Assembly: GCA_034231615.1 (NCBI GenBank)
Contig: CM067316.1
Location: 27,208,093-27,272,092, forward strand
Length of the DNA: 64,000 nucleotides
Reading direction: 5' to 3'
Origin: Meghimatium bilineatum
Taxonomy: Eukaryota; Mollusca; Gastropoda; Stylommatophora; Philomycidae
The position numbers were made by a program, and so were the translations under genes. Below, one piece after another: positions 1 to 11,215 of this stretch. The notes under the pieces were generated by a model. The model saw nothing but the letters and a program-made list of their open reading frames with translations, ran no database searches and was not told where the DNA came from. Each line of letters starts with the position of its first letter. Position 1 is the first letter of the stretch.

Positions 1-56
1 ACGTGGATGAGCACCTTCCACTGATCGGCAGAGAGCAGTATATCACCATTGACACT
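1..56 (+). CDS. OTOF: Otoferlin-like exon, 3' part (linker before the WWSK segment)
   Basis: Only one frame is open; it reads VDEHLPLIGREQYITIDT and stops exactly before a GTAAGC donor at 57. The phase is 0, matching the next exon. The pattern of hydrophobic and acidic residues resembles the linker of vertebrate otoferlin just before its lysine run (recalled, not aligned by computer). The left edge is the window edge, so the true exon start is outside. The call is weaker than for the other exons because the segment is short and not strongly conserved. Confidence 0.55.
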
Positions 57-152
57 GTAAGCAGTTTCAAGTTTATATTAAGAAAATATAAAGTAGATAT
101 AGTGGTTTTTTTCAACAACTATTAATTCAACGTATTCAATGAGAGAAAAGAA

Positions 153-1140
153 CTATAATCCCCCAACAATCATCAATAACAAAAGTGGCAAACACTTAGT
201 GAACAGCATAAATAGGAACGCAAGATGGAAATAATTTTTCCAGGAATCATACAACCAAAGTATCACAACAGAATATAGACCCATCGAAAATCTATTTAAA
301 AAACCCACAGAAACCACAGAACCAGATAAACTAAATAAAAAAATAAGAAGTATTAAAACATAGCCCGAGTAATAAATCTTCTGGAATGTGGTGGCATATC
401 CATCGAAGCAATAAAAGCATATAGACACACATGGATTCAGTGGTTAGCTAGATTATTCAAAATAGCCTGGACAGATGACAAGGAGCAGACGGCAGACACA
501 AATCAGTAATTGTATCGTTGTGGAAACACAAAGAGAGAACGTGAATCATATAGAGTAATCTCATTAAATCATACAGGTAAAATCTACTCAAAAATAATAG
601 AACAGAGAATAAGATACGCTCCTACATTGTAGAACAATAGCTAAGTCTGGCTAAATTTTGCATCAGAAGAGGGCCAGCTGTACAAACACACTATTGACAC
701 TGAAACATCTAAGTGAAAAACAATCGAAAACAATCAAGATCTAAACACATTATTTGTAGACAAGGAAAATACATTCGACAGAGTAGATAGAAACATTCTC
801 TGGGAAATCATTGAATATTATAACATCACAGAACTGCTATTCGATAATATACGTTTACCAAAAAATGCTAAAGTTCACTAAGAACAGATGGAATGACTAT
901 ACCTTTCGAAACAAGATCTGGAGTAAGACAAGACTCTACATCAAAGCTCTATGGGACACTGTATGAACTACAAAAGACAGTGAGTTTTATTAAGGAGACA
1001 GAATTACAGATATAGACATGTTTCAAGTGAACGAAAGAAGAAGAACAAGACTCTATGCTTTCATCTCTTATTTTCAACATATACAGGGACAAGATAATAA
1101 ATGATACTCTTATTAACAAATAGAAAAACAATACAAATAA
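153..1140 (+). mobile_element. LINE D: degenerate reverse-transcriptase fragment
   Basis: Translated pieces give a non-LTR reverse transcriptase in order: an SPG-like segment, ESYRVISLNHTGKIYSKIIE, a TIDTETSK segment, LFVDKENTFDRVDRNILWEI (palm motif A), FETRSGVRQDS and LSSLIFNIYRDKIINDTLI. Several stops and frame changes interrupt it, so it is an old copy. It is itself interrupted by a 106-bp LINE A 3' fragment at 939-1044. The clade is uncertain, of RTE/Jockey-like type. The outer ends are approximate. Confidence 0.7.
939..1044 (+). mobile_element. LINE A 3'-end fragment nested in LINE D
   Basis: The insert encodes the extreme C-terminus of the LINE A ORF (ALWDTV.ELQKTVSFIKETELQI in a broken frame) and ends in GAACGAAAGAAGAAGA. 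An 11-bp target duplication, acaagactcta, flanks it at 928-938 and 1045-1055. Removing the insert restores the RT reading GVRQDSMLSSLIFNIY of the host LINE. It is a severely 5'-truncated retrotransposed copy, younger than LINE D. Confidence 0.8.
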
Positions 1141-1228
1141 ACAGGGTCGTAGATATGTTATCCTTAAGAGGTGTGTGGAGGGGGGCCTTAAATAAAAAGT
1201 CATTCGTGTGTTTTCGTGTCTCAGATTA

Positions 1229-1405
1229 ATTTTTGTATGCACAATAATTTGATGACATTTTTGTATGCACAATAATGTGATGACATTTTTGTATGCACAA
1301 TAATTTGATGACATTTTTGTATGCACAATAATTTGATGACATTTTTGTATGCACAATAATTTGATGACATTTTTGTATGCACAATAATTTGATGACATTT
1401 TTGTG
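1229..1405. repeat. 28-bp tandem repeat, about six copies
   Basis: The motif ttgtatgcacaataatttg recurs every 28 bp with only one substituted copy (gtg for ttg). Because 28 is not a multiple of three, it produces long spurious open frames on the minus strand (IKLLCIQKCHQIIVHTKMSS periods). It lies in the first intron. Positions 1406-1795 after it are AT-rich intron with no feature I can support. Confidence 0.9.
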
Positions 1406-1795
1406 AGAAAAGCTGTGGAGGTAACTTTTTGCCCGTATTTTGGCAAATTTTCTCAAATACTACAAGTAATGTTCCGATTCGCTAACGGGGGACTGGGGGG
1501 GAATTCCCAAACATCCCTTCCCCCTTATCGCCTGCAAATAAACCTGATGAGGAATTTAAATAATGAAATCTAAGAACAACTATCGTCGACCATCAAGGTC
1601 TAATATACGAAAATTAGGAATATTTGAAAACCATATTAATGCATTGCTATTAGCATGTAAAAAGTACAACATGGAAATTAACATACAAAAAAAAACATAA
1701 CTTATGAAAATTAGCACGTCTGTAACAACAATGAATATAACAACACATAGCATCAAGGTGAAACAAGTCAAATAATTAAAGATCTAGTCAGCATT

Positions 1796-1955
1796 TTTTA
1801 TGTTATCTTTTTTTATGGTTCAGTGTTGATCTATAACATATGTTATCTTTTTTATGGTTCAGTGTTCATCTATAACATATGTTATCTTTTTTATGGTTCA
1901 GTGTTAATCTATAACATATATTGTCTTTTTTATGGCTCAGTGTTCATCTATAAAA
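1796..1955 (+). repeat. 39-bp tandem repeat at the 3' splice site of exon 2, four copies
   Basis: Four units with the core atcttttttatggttcagtg run directly into the acceptor of the next exon. The last unit carries tatggctcagtgttcatc and continues into the AG used for splicing. Each unit therefore contains a T-rich tract followed by CAG, so the acceptor region itself has been duplicated. Homogeneity is high, suggesting recent expansion. Confidence 0.85.
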
Positions 1956-1961
1956 GAACAG

Positions 1962-2075
1962 AAAACATCCGATAACAAGAAAAAGAAGAAAGGCTCAGTG
2001 GACGATGAAGAACCCGACATGGATGCAATGGATTGGTGGAGTAAATACTTTGCATCTGTAGAGACAATGATACGG
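1962..2075 (+). CDS. OTOF: Otoferlin-like exon: lysine run and DWWSKYFAS segment
   Basis: This exon encodes 38 residues: KTSDNKKKKKGSVDDEEPDM followed by DAMDWWSKYFASVETMIR. The KKKKKG run, acidic patch and DWWSKYFAS are hallmarks of the otoferlin linker between C2D and C2E; the function of the segment is not established. The donor GTAAGG follows CGG at 2076. The acceptor is taken as AACAG at 1957-1961 because it gives phase 0 and matches the preceding exon; an AG at 1955-1956 would start five bases earlier and shift the phase. Confidence 0.9.
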
Positions 2076-2940
2076 GTAAGGGCATATTGATTACTTATGA
2101 CAAAGTGGACAGCTTATAGTGGCAATGTGAACTGCGTGCACACATCCAGGTTGTAGTGTCTACCTTTGTTATGCGCCCGCTCTATGTTGCCTAATAAATA
2201 ATTACCATTTTCATGAATGTATTACAATTAAAATGTATTCGTGTTACCTTTATGTCCAGTAGAGATCTATAAATAGTGAATATGTGTGTTAAGATTATTT
2301 CAATTACTGTGTTCATCGTATTACTGTAAATTGCATTCTTTAATGATAAAATAACTCTTAACTCTCACAAAGATCAAATGAACTTGCAGATTTAACAAAA
2401 CTACAATAACTGAAGAATTTTAATGGCTGGAGACGTGTACAATGTAAGATTACATGCAAACGTTTTAGCAAATACAAGCATGGATAAATAAATGTACAAC
2501 TGCAACAAAATTGTAATCCGACAGGCGAGAATGGGAAATAGTTATAAAGTTTTGCTAATTACACAGAAAAAAATAAAGTAAAACAAGCTCTCAATTAGTT
2601 CTCTTATATGATCGTGGGTAGTGCTGTTATTTATGCGTCGTGAGCGGTAGAATTGTTCTTGACTCGTCGTGTGCTATGCTATGTTCTTTTTTGAGACCTT
2701 TTGGTCGAAACATTAAGAGTTTATTCCCTGTAGTTATTAGCAAAATGTCATGACCATATTTCCAACTTTAGCTGAGCTTGTGTTTATATATAGGCATATA
2801 TAGTAAATAGGTGTTGATGTTACGTATCTTTGAGTGACGCATGATGTATCTACGTCTATTAATAAGCTTTTATTACAAGCCCACGTTAGCGTTAGTTATA
2901 TTAGCATCTTTCATTATTTTCATTATGGAATAACAGTGAA
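2076..2940. other. Intron without a recognised gene
   Basis: AT-rich intronic sequence. The only structured item seen is a possible degenerate hammerhead-like or Penelope-type terminal motif near 2688-2715 (gaccttttggtcgaaac), where gacc and ggtc can pair before GAAAC. The upstream CUGAUGA core is not intact, so this is weak. Confidence 0.5.
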
Positions 2941-3314
2941 CTTCAATGTTGTGATATCATGAGTTTTATAACTGATCTACAATCAGTTAGCAATCATAAG
3001 TTTCATGAATGATTATCAGTTGTTCAAACATGAGATATCATGAGTTTTACTACTGAATTAACATTAGTTCCACTGTTGAGTTATGTATTGTCAGAGCTCA
3101 ATTACTGAATTGTTAGTTTAATTACTGAATAACAAATCAATTCATTTGGAAAATATCATTAGATCCATAATTAGCTTTTATTGGTTCCATTAGGAAAATC
3201 TTAGAATATAATGAAATATCATTATTTTTCATTGGGAAATATTAGAGTCATAATGATATATCACTAGTTCTCTTAGTGACATATCATTCGAATCATTTAG
3301 TGCTAATCCGAAAT

Positions 3315-3990
3315 ATAGACCGATTTAATGGAAATAGCAAAGAAATAAAAGAAATACGACTATCTCCATCGATGATAAACACATTAAACAGGTAAATGAG
3401 TTCACTTACTTAGGAAGCATTATATCGAGTGAAGGGAAAACCAGTAAAGAGATACAAAATAGATGCAACAAAACACATCAGATGTTAGGACAGATGGCAC
3501 GTATTTTCAGGAACAAAAATGTAAACATAGACACTAAAGTTGCATTATACAAGATTATTATTATTCCATCACTATGCTACCAGTACCAAACCTAGACAAT
3601 GACAGCACAAGACTAAACAAAATAGTGACAGCAGAAATGACATTTTTCGAAGAATACTCGGAATGTCATTGAGAGATAAAATTAGAAACGATAACATCAG
3701 ACAGATAACTAAAACAATACCATTATTGGAACACATCAAACGACAACAGATCAAGTGGTTTTCACACGCTTCCAGACTATCAACAGATAGCATGCCACAA
3801 ATGGCCATTACACATAGATATAACGGTTATAAAGCCAGAGGCAGACCATGCAAAAGATGTATCACAGAAATCAAAGAAGCCGCAGGAACAATCTTACAAA
3901 CAGTACACAAGAAGGCCATCTCCAGAGAACTCTTCCACCCCTGACGCAAACAAGGACCACAGCGTATAGATAGATAGATAGATAGATAGA
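3315..3990 (+). mobile_element. LINE 3' fragment with (GATA)n tail
   Basis: The translation gives the C-terminal part of a non-LTR element: VNEFTYLGSIISSEGKTSKE, then MLGQMARIFRNKNVNIDTKV, IIIPSLCY, and in another frame IKRQQIKWFSHASRL and YKARGRPCKRCITEIKEAAG. The order YLGS, QIKWFGH-like and GRPRKRW-like is standard for RTE/Jockey-type C-termini. At least two frame changes are present. The copy ends in six GATA units at about 3966-3990, the presumed 3' tail. Confidence 0.7.
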
Positions 3991-4066
3991 TTAGTTCCAT
4001 TGGGGAAATATTAGATTCATAATGTTATTATTCGTTCCTTTAGGGAAATATCATTACATTAATAAT

Positions 4067-4286
4067 CTTCTTCTTCTTCTTTCGTTCACTTGAAACATGT
4101 CTATATCTGTAATTCTGTCTCCTTAATAAAACTCACTGTCTTTTGTAGTTCATACAGTGTCCCATAGAGCTTTGATTCCAGTGTTGTTTCCTCTGGCCAA
4201 TATGTCTGCCTCAGCGTTTCATGCTCAGAACACTCTTGAAGTATATGTTTGGCACTCTGTGCTGCCTGTCCACATGTACACATGGC
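4067..4286 (-). mobile_element. LINE A 3'-end fragment
   Basis: On the minus strand 60 residues are intact: MCTCGQAAQSAKHILQECSE through ETELQI, the cysteine/histidine C-terminal knuckle (CxCG...HILQEC) of the LINE A ORF. The 3' end has the GAACGAAAGAAGAAGAAG tail. The 11-bp duplication acattaataat at 4056-4066 and 4287-4297 flanks the 220-bp insert. It is closely similar to the fragment at 939-1044, so both come from one subfamily. Confidence 0.85.
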
Positions 4287-4439
4287 ACATTAATAATGAG
4301 TTAGTATTAGTTTTCTTATGGAAATATCATTAGAATTATAATGAGGTCATAGGGAAATATCATTTAATTCATAAAGTATTATTATTAGTTACATTAATGA
4401 CCGTGAAAAAGTTTTGAGAAGAGTGAGAAGAAGCAATAA

Positions 4440-4631
4440 TTAGTTCATGTAAACAGACTGAACAGATGTCTAAAGAACACATAATACATAACTTGGAGAC
4501 AATACATAACGTGGACACAATACAATAACTTCTACAGAACACAATAACTTGGACACAATACAATAACTTGGATACAATACACAACTTCGACACAATACAA
4601 TAAACTCGAGTATATACCACAATACAATAAT
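4440..4631. repeat. Short degenerate repeat (cacaatacaataacttgga type)
   Basis: Variants of acacaatacaataacttgga recur with irregular spacing of about 17-23 bp. The minus-strand open frames through it (CIVSKL/YCVQVI periods) are products of the repeat, not genes. Confidence 0.7.
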
Positions 4632-7600
4632 TTTAGGTTGACACAGAAAAGCTATGATGGATTCCAGGAAAACAAACATACTGTACCCATATGCTTTGAC
4701 TTGTAACAGGCTTATGATGGAGTATGGAGAAAGGACCTCTTGATGAAGATGTTTGTGGTGGGAGTTAGTGGAAAGCTATATAAATGGATAAAATACATCC
4801 TCATTGACAAAACAATCCAGACAAAGATAAATGATGCAATTTCGTCTAAAGAAGTTCTAGAGGAAGGCTTACCACAAAGTTCTGCTATAAGCTGCACCCT
4901 CTTCCTCATTTACATTAATGACCTTGTCAAACATATTAAAGCTGAAAAAGCTCTCTATGCTGATGACCTAACAATATGACAGAGCATGAGAATGTTGAAA
5001 GTGCAGCCAAAAGACTAAATGGAGATTTAAGAAGACTACAAGAGTACTGTCAAATATTGAAGCTGAAAATAAACTGTGAGAAAACTGTCTAAACCATCTT
5101 TACCAAAAGTCAAAAGCAGCCAAAGAAAATATCAGTCTATGGTTGGACACACAGCTCAGAAATTGCCAAGAGAAGAACATCTCACATATCTTGGAATCAC
5201 GCTTGATCGGCAGATCACCTCAAGAAGCAAGTAGAAAATATCAAAATTAAAGCACTTAACGATTACAAATACTGAAAAGACTCACAGGCACATCTTGGGG
5301 ATCAGTCAAGGATATCCTTAGAGCAGGGGTGGGCAAACTTTTTGTGCAGAGGGCCACATTGAAAATTGTAAAGCTATTGGAGGGCCACATATAATATTAT
5401 GTATATTTTTTTTTTAAATTCTCGGAAGTAGTCAATTAAATATTTTTATTGTAAAGAAATGTAGTTTTACATAATGTAGATAACTTCTGAAATAAATTAC
5501 ATTTCTAACATACTTACACTATAACAGTATATTTTCTAATATGGATAAAAGGTTTTGCTAATATTTTAACAATAGTTGAAAAATATTATATTGCATACAG
5601 TTACAATATGGGTTCATATCAAACGTTTTAATGAAGATTTTAAAAAAACACCATACACATACAGTCACAGCAGTTACAACTTTATTGATATTATTAATTT
5701 CTAATGAGATGTATGTAATTGCTTGTAAGATTTTATAATTCCTTTGAAATCTGGAACAAGTTTACTTGTAGAAATTTGCATGATTGCATTTAAGTTGCAA
5801 TCAGATAATAAAGACATATTATTAGATTTGTTGATTTTTAAGCAAGAAAATGCCCATTCACAAATTTATGTAGATCCAAATAATGACACAAATTTAGCTG
5901 CAAAGTTTTTAAGTTTGGGAATGATTGTTCAGGCAAAGAACCATAGAAATCCTACAAACATTAAGACTTAAATTTCTCCTTTAGGTAATGATTGGCTTGT
6001 AATTCAAGCAACTCTAACTGTATGTGCTCTGTGGCTTTATCAGCTTCTGCACTGAGAGGAGAACTGATAACATTGAAGTGCTGCTCCAAGTTCTTGAAAT
6101 CTTGAAATCTTCTTCCAAATTCTTCAACCAATACATCTAACAGAGCTTTGAATTTTTTACTCATTTCATCAGAAATAGTTTCTTGTTTCTTTAAAACATG
6201 TTTCTTTAAGAAATGTTTCTTTAAAACATGTTTTAACTTACTTGTCTGGAAAACAGTGAGAGTTTGGCTTGAAATGATTTTACATGAACATACATTTCAT
6301 GTGCAAACAAACTATTGTCCTGAAGTTTAACATTCAGTTCAATAAAGTCAAGCTTCCACTCTGCATCAACAATGTTAGCATTGAAGTCACATTCTATGCC
6401 CTTCATCTCTAGAAACATTACTATTTCTTCTTTAAGATCCCATACTCTACTTAAAACCTTTCCGAAACTCAACCATCGAACAGTACTGTTCAGGACATCA
6501 GAATGTTCAGTTTCTAGATCGTCTATTAATGCTCTGAACTGCCTGTGATTGAGTCCTCTTGATCTGATGAGGTTTTGACACTGACAACTGGGCCAATAAC
6601 ATGCTTAATTTTTAAAACAGATTTACAGTGACGATAGTTCGTTTATTTAAAAATGTGTTTGATGGCTGCAAAATATCCAATGGCGGCCGCATGCGGCCCG
6701 CGGGCCGTAGTTTGCCCACCCCTGCCTTAGAGGATTATATCTTGGTTACATACGTTCTGCTTTAGAATACAACAGTGCACTCCTCACAACATGTTCCAAG
6801 ACAAATGTAGAATCTCTAGACAGAGTGCAGAACAATGCCTTGCGCCTTATTAGTGGAGCAATGATCTACACCAACTGCTGCATGCGAAATACGTACAAAT
6901 GTAGAACCCTTTGAGATGCGGAGAGATATGTCTGTAATGGAAGCTTATGAAAGAAGAAAAATAATGAACAAAGACCACCCAAATAAACAACTTGTAGAAA
7001 ACTGGGAACCAAACCACAGATTAAAACAAAATTCAGTCCTTAGCCATGTCAATGAAATAAAAGACAGCTATCACTTCCCAGACGAGGGACACGAACTACA
7101 AAGAGTAGAAAAATATCTACCACCACACGCAAGTTTTAAATTACCGGAAATTAAGACACAATTAAGAGATAATGCAACGAAAAGTTCCGACTCAGTAAGT
7201 CTTATGAAAGTAACACAGAAAACATTAGTCACCTACCCAGAACAATGGATTCATGTCTGTACTGATGGGTCTGATTTTAAAGCCACCATCAAAGCAGGTT
7301 ATGGTGTCTATATAGAATATCCAGACAAAACACCTGATGAGTTGTTTGATGCCTGTGGGGAGATATGTTCTAACTATGAAACCGAAATAACAGCACTAGA
7401 AATTGCCTTGTACCACATGTAAACCATATTAGATACTTTTCCATTAAAAGTCCTAAACATTGGAATTTTTACGGATTCTATGTCTGCTCTTCAAGCACTA
7501 GAATGTTATGGACATTGTAATCCTGAGCTAGTTGAAATATATCACCATGAATCAGCTGGTTACATCTTATAAAGTCAACATTGTTATGTAGTGGATTCCT

Positions 7601-8108
7601 GGACACTCCAACACACCTGGCAATGACATGGTAGACAGACTAGCAAAGAAGGGAGCACAACAAGAACAACTGTATACACAAACAACCATGCACACAGTTA
7701 AAATTATGTTGAAATCTGTGAACAAAGAAAATTGGATAAACAGATGGGCCATGGGAAACACTGGGAGGGAAATCTATAAATATATGACCAGCCCAAATTC
7801 TAAAGACAATATCTACCTCCTGGGAAGGAAAGATCAGAGTATCATCTTCAGACTGCGCACACAACATGTACAGCTTAACAACCACCTGAACAGAATACAA
7901 CCACAATGAAACTGTTGACCACCACCTTTGTGAATGCCCAGCGCTGGATGACGTCAGGAAAATACTTCTCCCTGCAGGGCCAGATAAATGAAACACATTT
8001 TATGGAACTATACAACAGCTCACAAACACATGCATATATCACAAAATGGCATTGGGTCAAAGGGCATAAGCCCATGGACCAACCAACCAACCAACCAACC
8101 AACCAACC
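4632..8108 (+). mobile_element. LINE C, 5'-truncated, interrupted by a hAT element, (CCAA)n tail
   Basis: RT motifs read AYDGVWRKDLLMKMFVVGVS, LPQSSAISCTLFLIYINDL and ALYADDLTI (4740-4975), then LKRLTGTSWGSVKDIL, which stops at 5323. It resumes at 6733 with GLYLGYIRSALEYNSALLTT and NVESLDRVQNNALRLISGAM. A RNase H domain follows (CTDGSDFKATIKAGYGVYIE, ITALEIALYHM, FTDSMSALQALE). The end is an eightfold ACCA tail at about 8077-8108. This RT plus RNase H layout fits the I/Nimbus group. Several stops and frameshifts make it inactive. The 5' boundary falls near 4632. Confidence 0.85.
5324..6724 (-). mobile_element. hAT DNA transposon, internally deleted, inside LINE C
   Basis: Terminal inverted repeats of 16 bp (caggggtgggcaaact) and a perfect 8-bp target duplication ccttagag (5316-5323 and 6725-6732) define a 1401-bp hAT element. 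Minus-strand pieces are transposase C-terminal parts of the GTF2IRD2/ZBED-like Charlie type: SRVWDLKEEIVMFLEMKG, WKLDFIELNVKLQD, EFGRRFQDFKNLEQHFNVIS, and the dimerisation region FGSTYICEWAFSCLKINKSN near 5800-5890. The N-terminal zinc finger and catalytic start are missing. It splits an RT codon run, so it is younger than LINE C. Confidence 0.92.
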
Positions 8109-8255
8109 ACATCCATTCATTATCACATCCATTCATTACCACAACCATTCATTACCGCAACCATTCAGTGACACATCCATTCATTGCCATAACCATTCAT
8201 TGCCATAACAATTCATTGCCATAACCATTCATTACCATAACCATCCCTACTTCAA
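8109..8255. repeat. Minisatellite of about 15-17 bp (ccattcattaccataa)
   Basis: About nine imperfect units of the ccattcattaccacaa type follow directly after the (CCAA)n tail of LINE C. They probably grew from the LINE tail and its flank. Confidence 0.8.
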
Positions 8256-8350
8256 TATTCAATGTTTTCAGTTGATTCACAGCTTAGTCTTGGTAAATGA
8301 TTGTCCTCCTATCCCATGTTTAGCTAATTATTTCCCATTGTGTCGTGCAG

Positions 8351-8371
8351 GCTGATAGTGATGATGTGGAG
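8351..8371 (+). CDS. OTOF: Candidate 21-nt microexon, otoferlin-like linker
   Basis: The segment gctgatagtgatgatgtgg plus ag encodes ADSDDVE. It lies between an acceptor (cccattgtgtcgtgcag) and a donor (gtaata). It is phase 0 on both sides, matching the exons at 1962-2075 and 18385-18535. Acidic residues suit the linker. A segment this short can occur by chance, so the call rests on the coincidence of both splice sites, an open frame and matching phase. Confidence 0.5.
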
Positions 8372-8994
8372 GTAATATTATTTCTCAGCATCCCTTATTG
8401 ATTCATATTCATTTTGTTTATCTTTATATTTGCACGTTGCTCTTTTGTCAAAATTTCGCATGGCTGGACTTGCAATTGACCACAAAATCAGTTGAAATTT
8501 GAAAGCTGAAAATTGTGAGATGACATTTGACGTTAAACAAATACACGCAATTGACGTTTCTACGAAAGAGTGTTTATCAAGATAGGGAAAATATACATGC
8601 ATGGAAACAAACAAAACACCTGGAAGACATAGAGTTATGTATTGAAACTGACAGATATGTGAATAATAAAGTAGCCTAAAATCATATAATAGAAATATGT
8701 TACGCTACATGTGAAGAAAATGTTTGCTACTACTCTATGCAGATAATGAGATCGAAACGTCAAATCGGTGCATTTGTTCAGCGCAAAACGTTACTTAATC
8801 TTACTGTTTTCTTATATTATTTTTTTTTAAATATTTATTTACTTCTTTTTTTCTTATATTTATTTACTATATGGTACACATTTTTACTGCAATCTCCTGT
8901 TCATTACACTTTTTTACTCGTATTTCTGCTTTATAAAAAAGAACATACATATATAAAAAAACAGTATTTTTATGCCAACACTCTGCTATCAATG
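8372..8994. other. Intron without a recognised gene
   Basis: AT-rich intronic DNA with a T-rich stretch near 8815-8880. No conserved peptide, RNA or element end was recognised. Confidence 0.6.
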
Positions 8995-9345
8995 CTAGAC
9001 ATGAACGCTGACAGTAACCCAGAAAGAAAACTTACAACATGTGAGATGAAATGCTTGAGAAAAGCCGCAAGAGTGACTAAACTCGACAAAATGAGAAATT
9101 ATAAAATCAGAAGTATCGGTATAAAACCATGCACAGAATACAATGAGAAACAAGAAATAAAATGGTTTGGATACTTTATGAGAATGAACCATAACCAAAT
9201 ACCAACATGAACATATAACAAGATCCGGATACAATTCCAGAGGAAGACCTAGTACAAGATGGATAGAAAACATCAAGACAACACTAAACAAATACAGATT
9301 CAACCCAGCCAAATACAGATTTAACCTGGGGATAGACAATAAACA
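8995..9345 (+). mobile_element. LINE C-terminal fragment (RTE/Jockey-like)
   Basis: The open stretch reads RKLTTCEMKCLRKAARVTKL, KIRSIGIKPCTEYNEKQEIK and WFGYFMRMNHNQIPT. Then, in another frame, it gives SRGRPSTRWIENIKTTLNKY-like sequence. This is the usual non-LTR C-terminus (ECKCLRK, WFGH, GRPRTRWIENI). The end near 9345 is approximate and the copy is frameshifted. Confidence 0.65.
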
Positions 9346-9565
9346 ACATGCATTATTTTTTTCTGTTTATTTTTGACAAAATTCTAGCATTTTATTCATA
9401 CATTTTCATCTGCTATTTTTATATTTTACATGTTATCGGATAAGAAATAATGAATTTTATTGAAACAAAAATAGTTATTTTCTGCAATCTACCATGCTAT
9501 TTTCTTCCACTGCTTCATCATCATGTTCCATGCAGCGGATTAACCTGAGACTATAACTCATTAGA

Positions 9566-9690
9566 GCACATCATACAGGAGACCTTGCATAATTACTCCA
9601 TGTCTATATCAGCGAATGTCGCCCTATGTGCAATTTGAGCATTGCTGATGATATTGATCTTATAGCTGGGTCTAAACGCCTTATATTCTA
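9566..9690 (+). mobile_element. Short LINE reverse-transcriptase fragment
   Basis: The fragment reads EHIIQETLHNYSMSISANVA and, after a frame change, MCNLSIADDIDLIAGSKRL. ADDIDL is the RT catalytic box (motif C). Both flanks are unlike LINE sequence, so this is a remnant of about 125 bp. Confidence 0.55.
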
Positions 9691-10930
9691 CCTGGACATA
9701 TCTACATTCGAATTTTTGCCCTGTCTACTATACGTTGCCACTGACAACCCACTTCTTTACCTCCTTATTCGATTCACCATCTACACTCTCAATAGACAAC
9801 TGTATGACTTCATGTGTGTTCAACACAACCTTAACATTCTCCACCCTTCTATCCTGGCTGACACATCACCTCAGACCCATCCTAAGACTCAAATTGTCTG
9901 CATTTCACCTGACCTGGATATTTCTGACAATGAGATCTATCATAAACAATGGACTTAGAATACGTCTCCGTCCCGAATATGATCGCTACACTCCTATGCC
10001 AGATATGCATCAATTTCATCGCCCATGGCGGCTACTGTTGTTTTTCCAGGACAGTGAAATGTCTGAGCAATTCTCCGACACGGTTGATATATTCTCCCAC
10101 AAGTCTGCCTCCCGCAAGCATGACTACTGTACACAGGGACAGATTTAGACCTGATAAGGCCCTAAGCTATAGCTTGTGTAGTTCATACATAAATCCTGAT
10201 TTGAATATAGAACTGACTGATGCATGCTGGACCCTGGATTCGCCTCCATAACGACAATTTTCATCAAGCTGGCTTATAAGGCATTGGATGGGGGGGGGGG
10301 GGGTGGGGGGCGCTGTTATTGTCTGGCGATAGGACCTCTATCGGCAAAAAAGTTTGGGACAGAAGTCTAATCCTTTGTTATACAAGGTTATGTTATGAAA
10401 GAAAGAACCTATTGTATACCCCAACGGTACCACAGACGATAGAGCTAGATAGTACCTTGAAAAGCGCTATGTATTGAAGTTGTGGTACCCTAAATCCATT
10501 AGGTCATATAAAGATCATTCATTTATTTAGATATTTGTGGCGAGGCCTTTATTGTGTTATCGTTCAAGTTTGTCTTCGGACATACTTGTTTTATTTCGTT
10601 CTCATTCATCATATTTTTTAATGTGTGCCTCTTCGACAGTACTTGTGTATACGTGATGCATTGTTACCTTGACTGTCACTGCTGTTTAATGTCTGCCGTA
10701 TAGTGATTTCCTTTACTGTTTGTTCACTGTTTGTCTTGAATTTTCTTGAAAAAGACCTTAAGATTGGAACTGTCTTGTACCCTGTCATCTGTATTTCTTC
10801 AATCCCATACACTTGATTATTGATTAAAAACTGGCTTCGTGGCACGTGGGGCATTCCATTAAATGCTCCTTCCGTTCCAGCAGCCATTGTAGTGTATGTA
10901 GACTCAGAGTCCAGGTTAGGTGTTGATTGT
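9691..10930. other. Unassigned segment, probably old repeat
   Basis: From 9691 to about 10250 the base composition is more balanced than in neighbouring introns, and overlapping open frames of 100-137 codons occur in three frames. None resembles a protein family I know. A run of 13 G followed by TGGGGGG lies at about 10289-10309. At 10618-10887 a minus-strand frame (starting MAAGTEGAFNGMPHVPRSQF) is also unrecognised. Confidence 0.4.
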
Positions 10931-11029
10931 GTGATCTTCGGGACTTTTCAGATAATTTACATTTTATTCCCATATACTATAGTCTGATAGTCGATGTGAA
11001 GTTGATCGACCTTGTGTTTTACTTAATTA

Positions 11030-11215
11030 CTGTTGTTTTTAATGAGCACCTCTTTGATTACACCAGTGGTATCGCCATGGACACCAAGATTAGATCCAGG
11101 TATAACTGCATGTTTATGGGCATCGATGGTGGAATTGCCATCACGGACTTGTCCGAGTCTGATCTGTCATGCATAATACGTTACATGGACAATTTTCACC
11201 AGAGCAACAAGTTCA
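11030..11215 (+). mobile_element. Possible Penelope-like reverse-transcriptase fragment
   Basis: In one frame the window reads VFNEHLFDYTSGIAMDTKIR, CMFMGIDGG and CIIRYMDNF. This resembles the Penelope-type RT block (G.AMGTKMAPSYANLFMG followed by RYIDD) at matched spacing. The copy is short and diverged. A relationship to the palindromic unit 0.8 kb downstream is possible but not shown. Confidence 0.35.

Larger units (their letters stand above)
2940..4400. repeat. Degenerate AT-rich dispersed/tandem repeats
   Basis: Segments at about 2940-3310, 3990-4060 and 4290-4390 share variants of attagttccattgggaaata and cataatgatatatcattag at irregular spacing. They form one old, diverged array that was split by a LINE piece (about 3315-3990) and a LINE A 3' fragment (4067-4286). 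No coding content belongs to the array. Confidence 0.65.
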
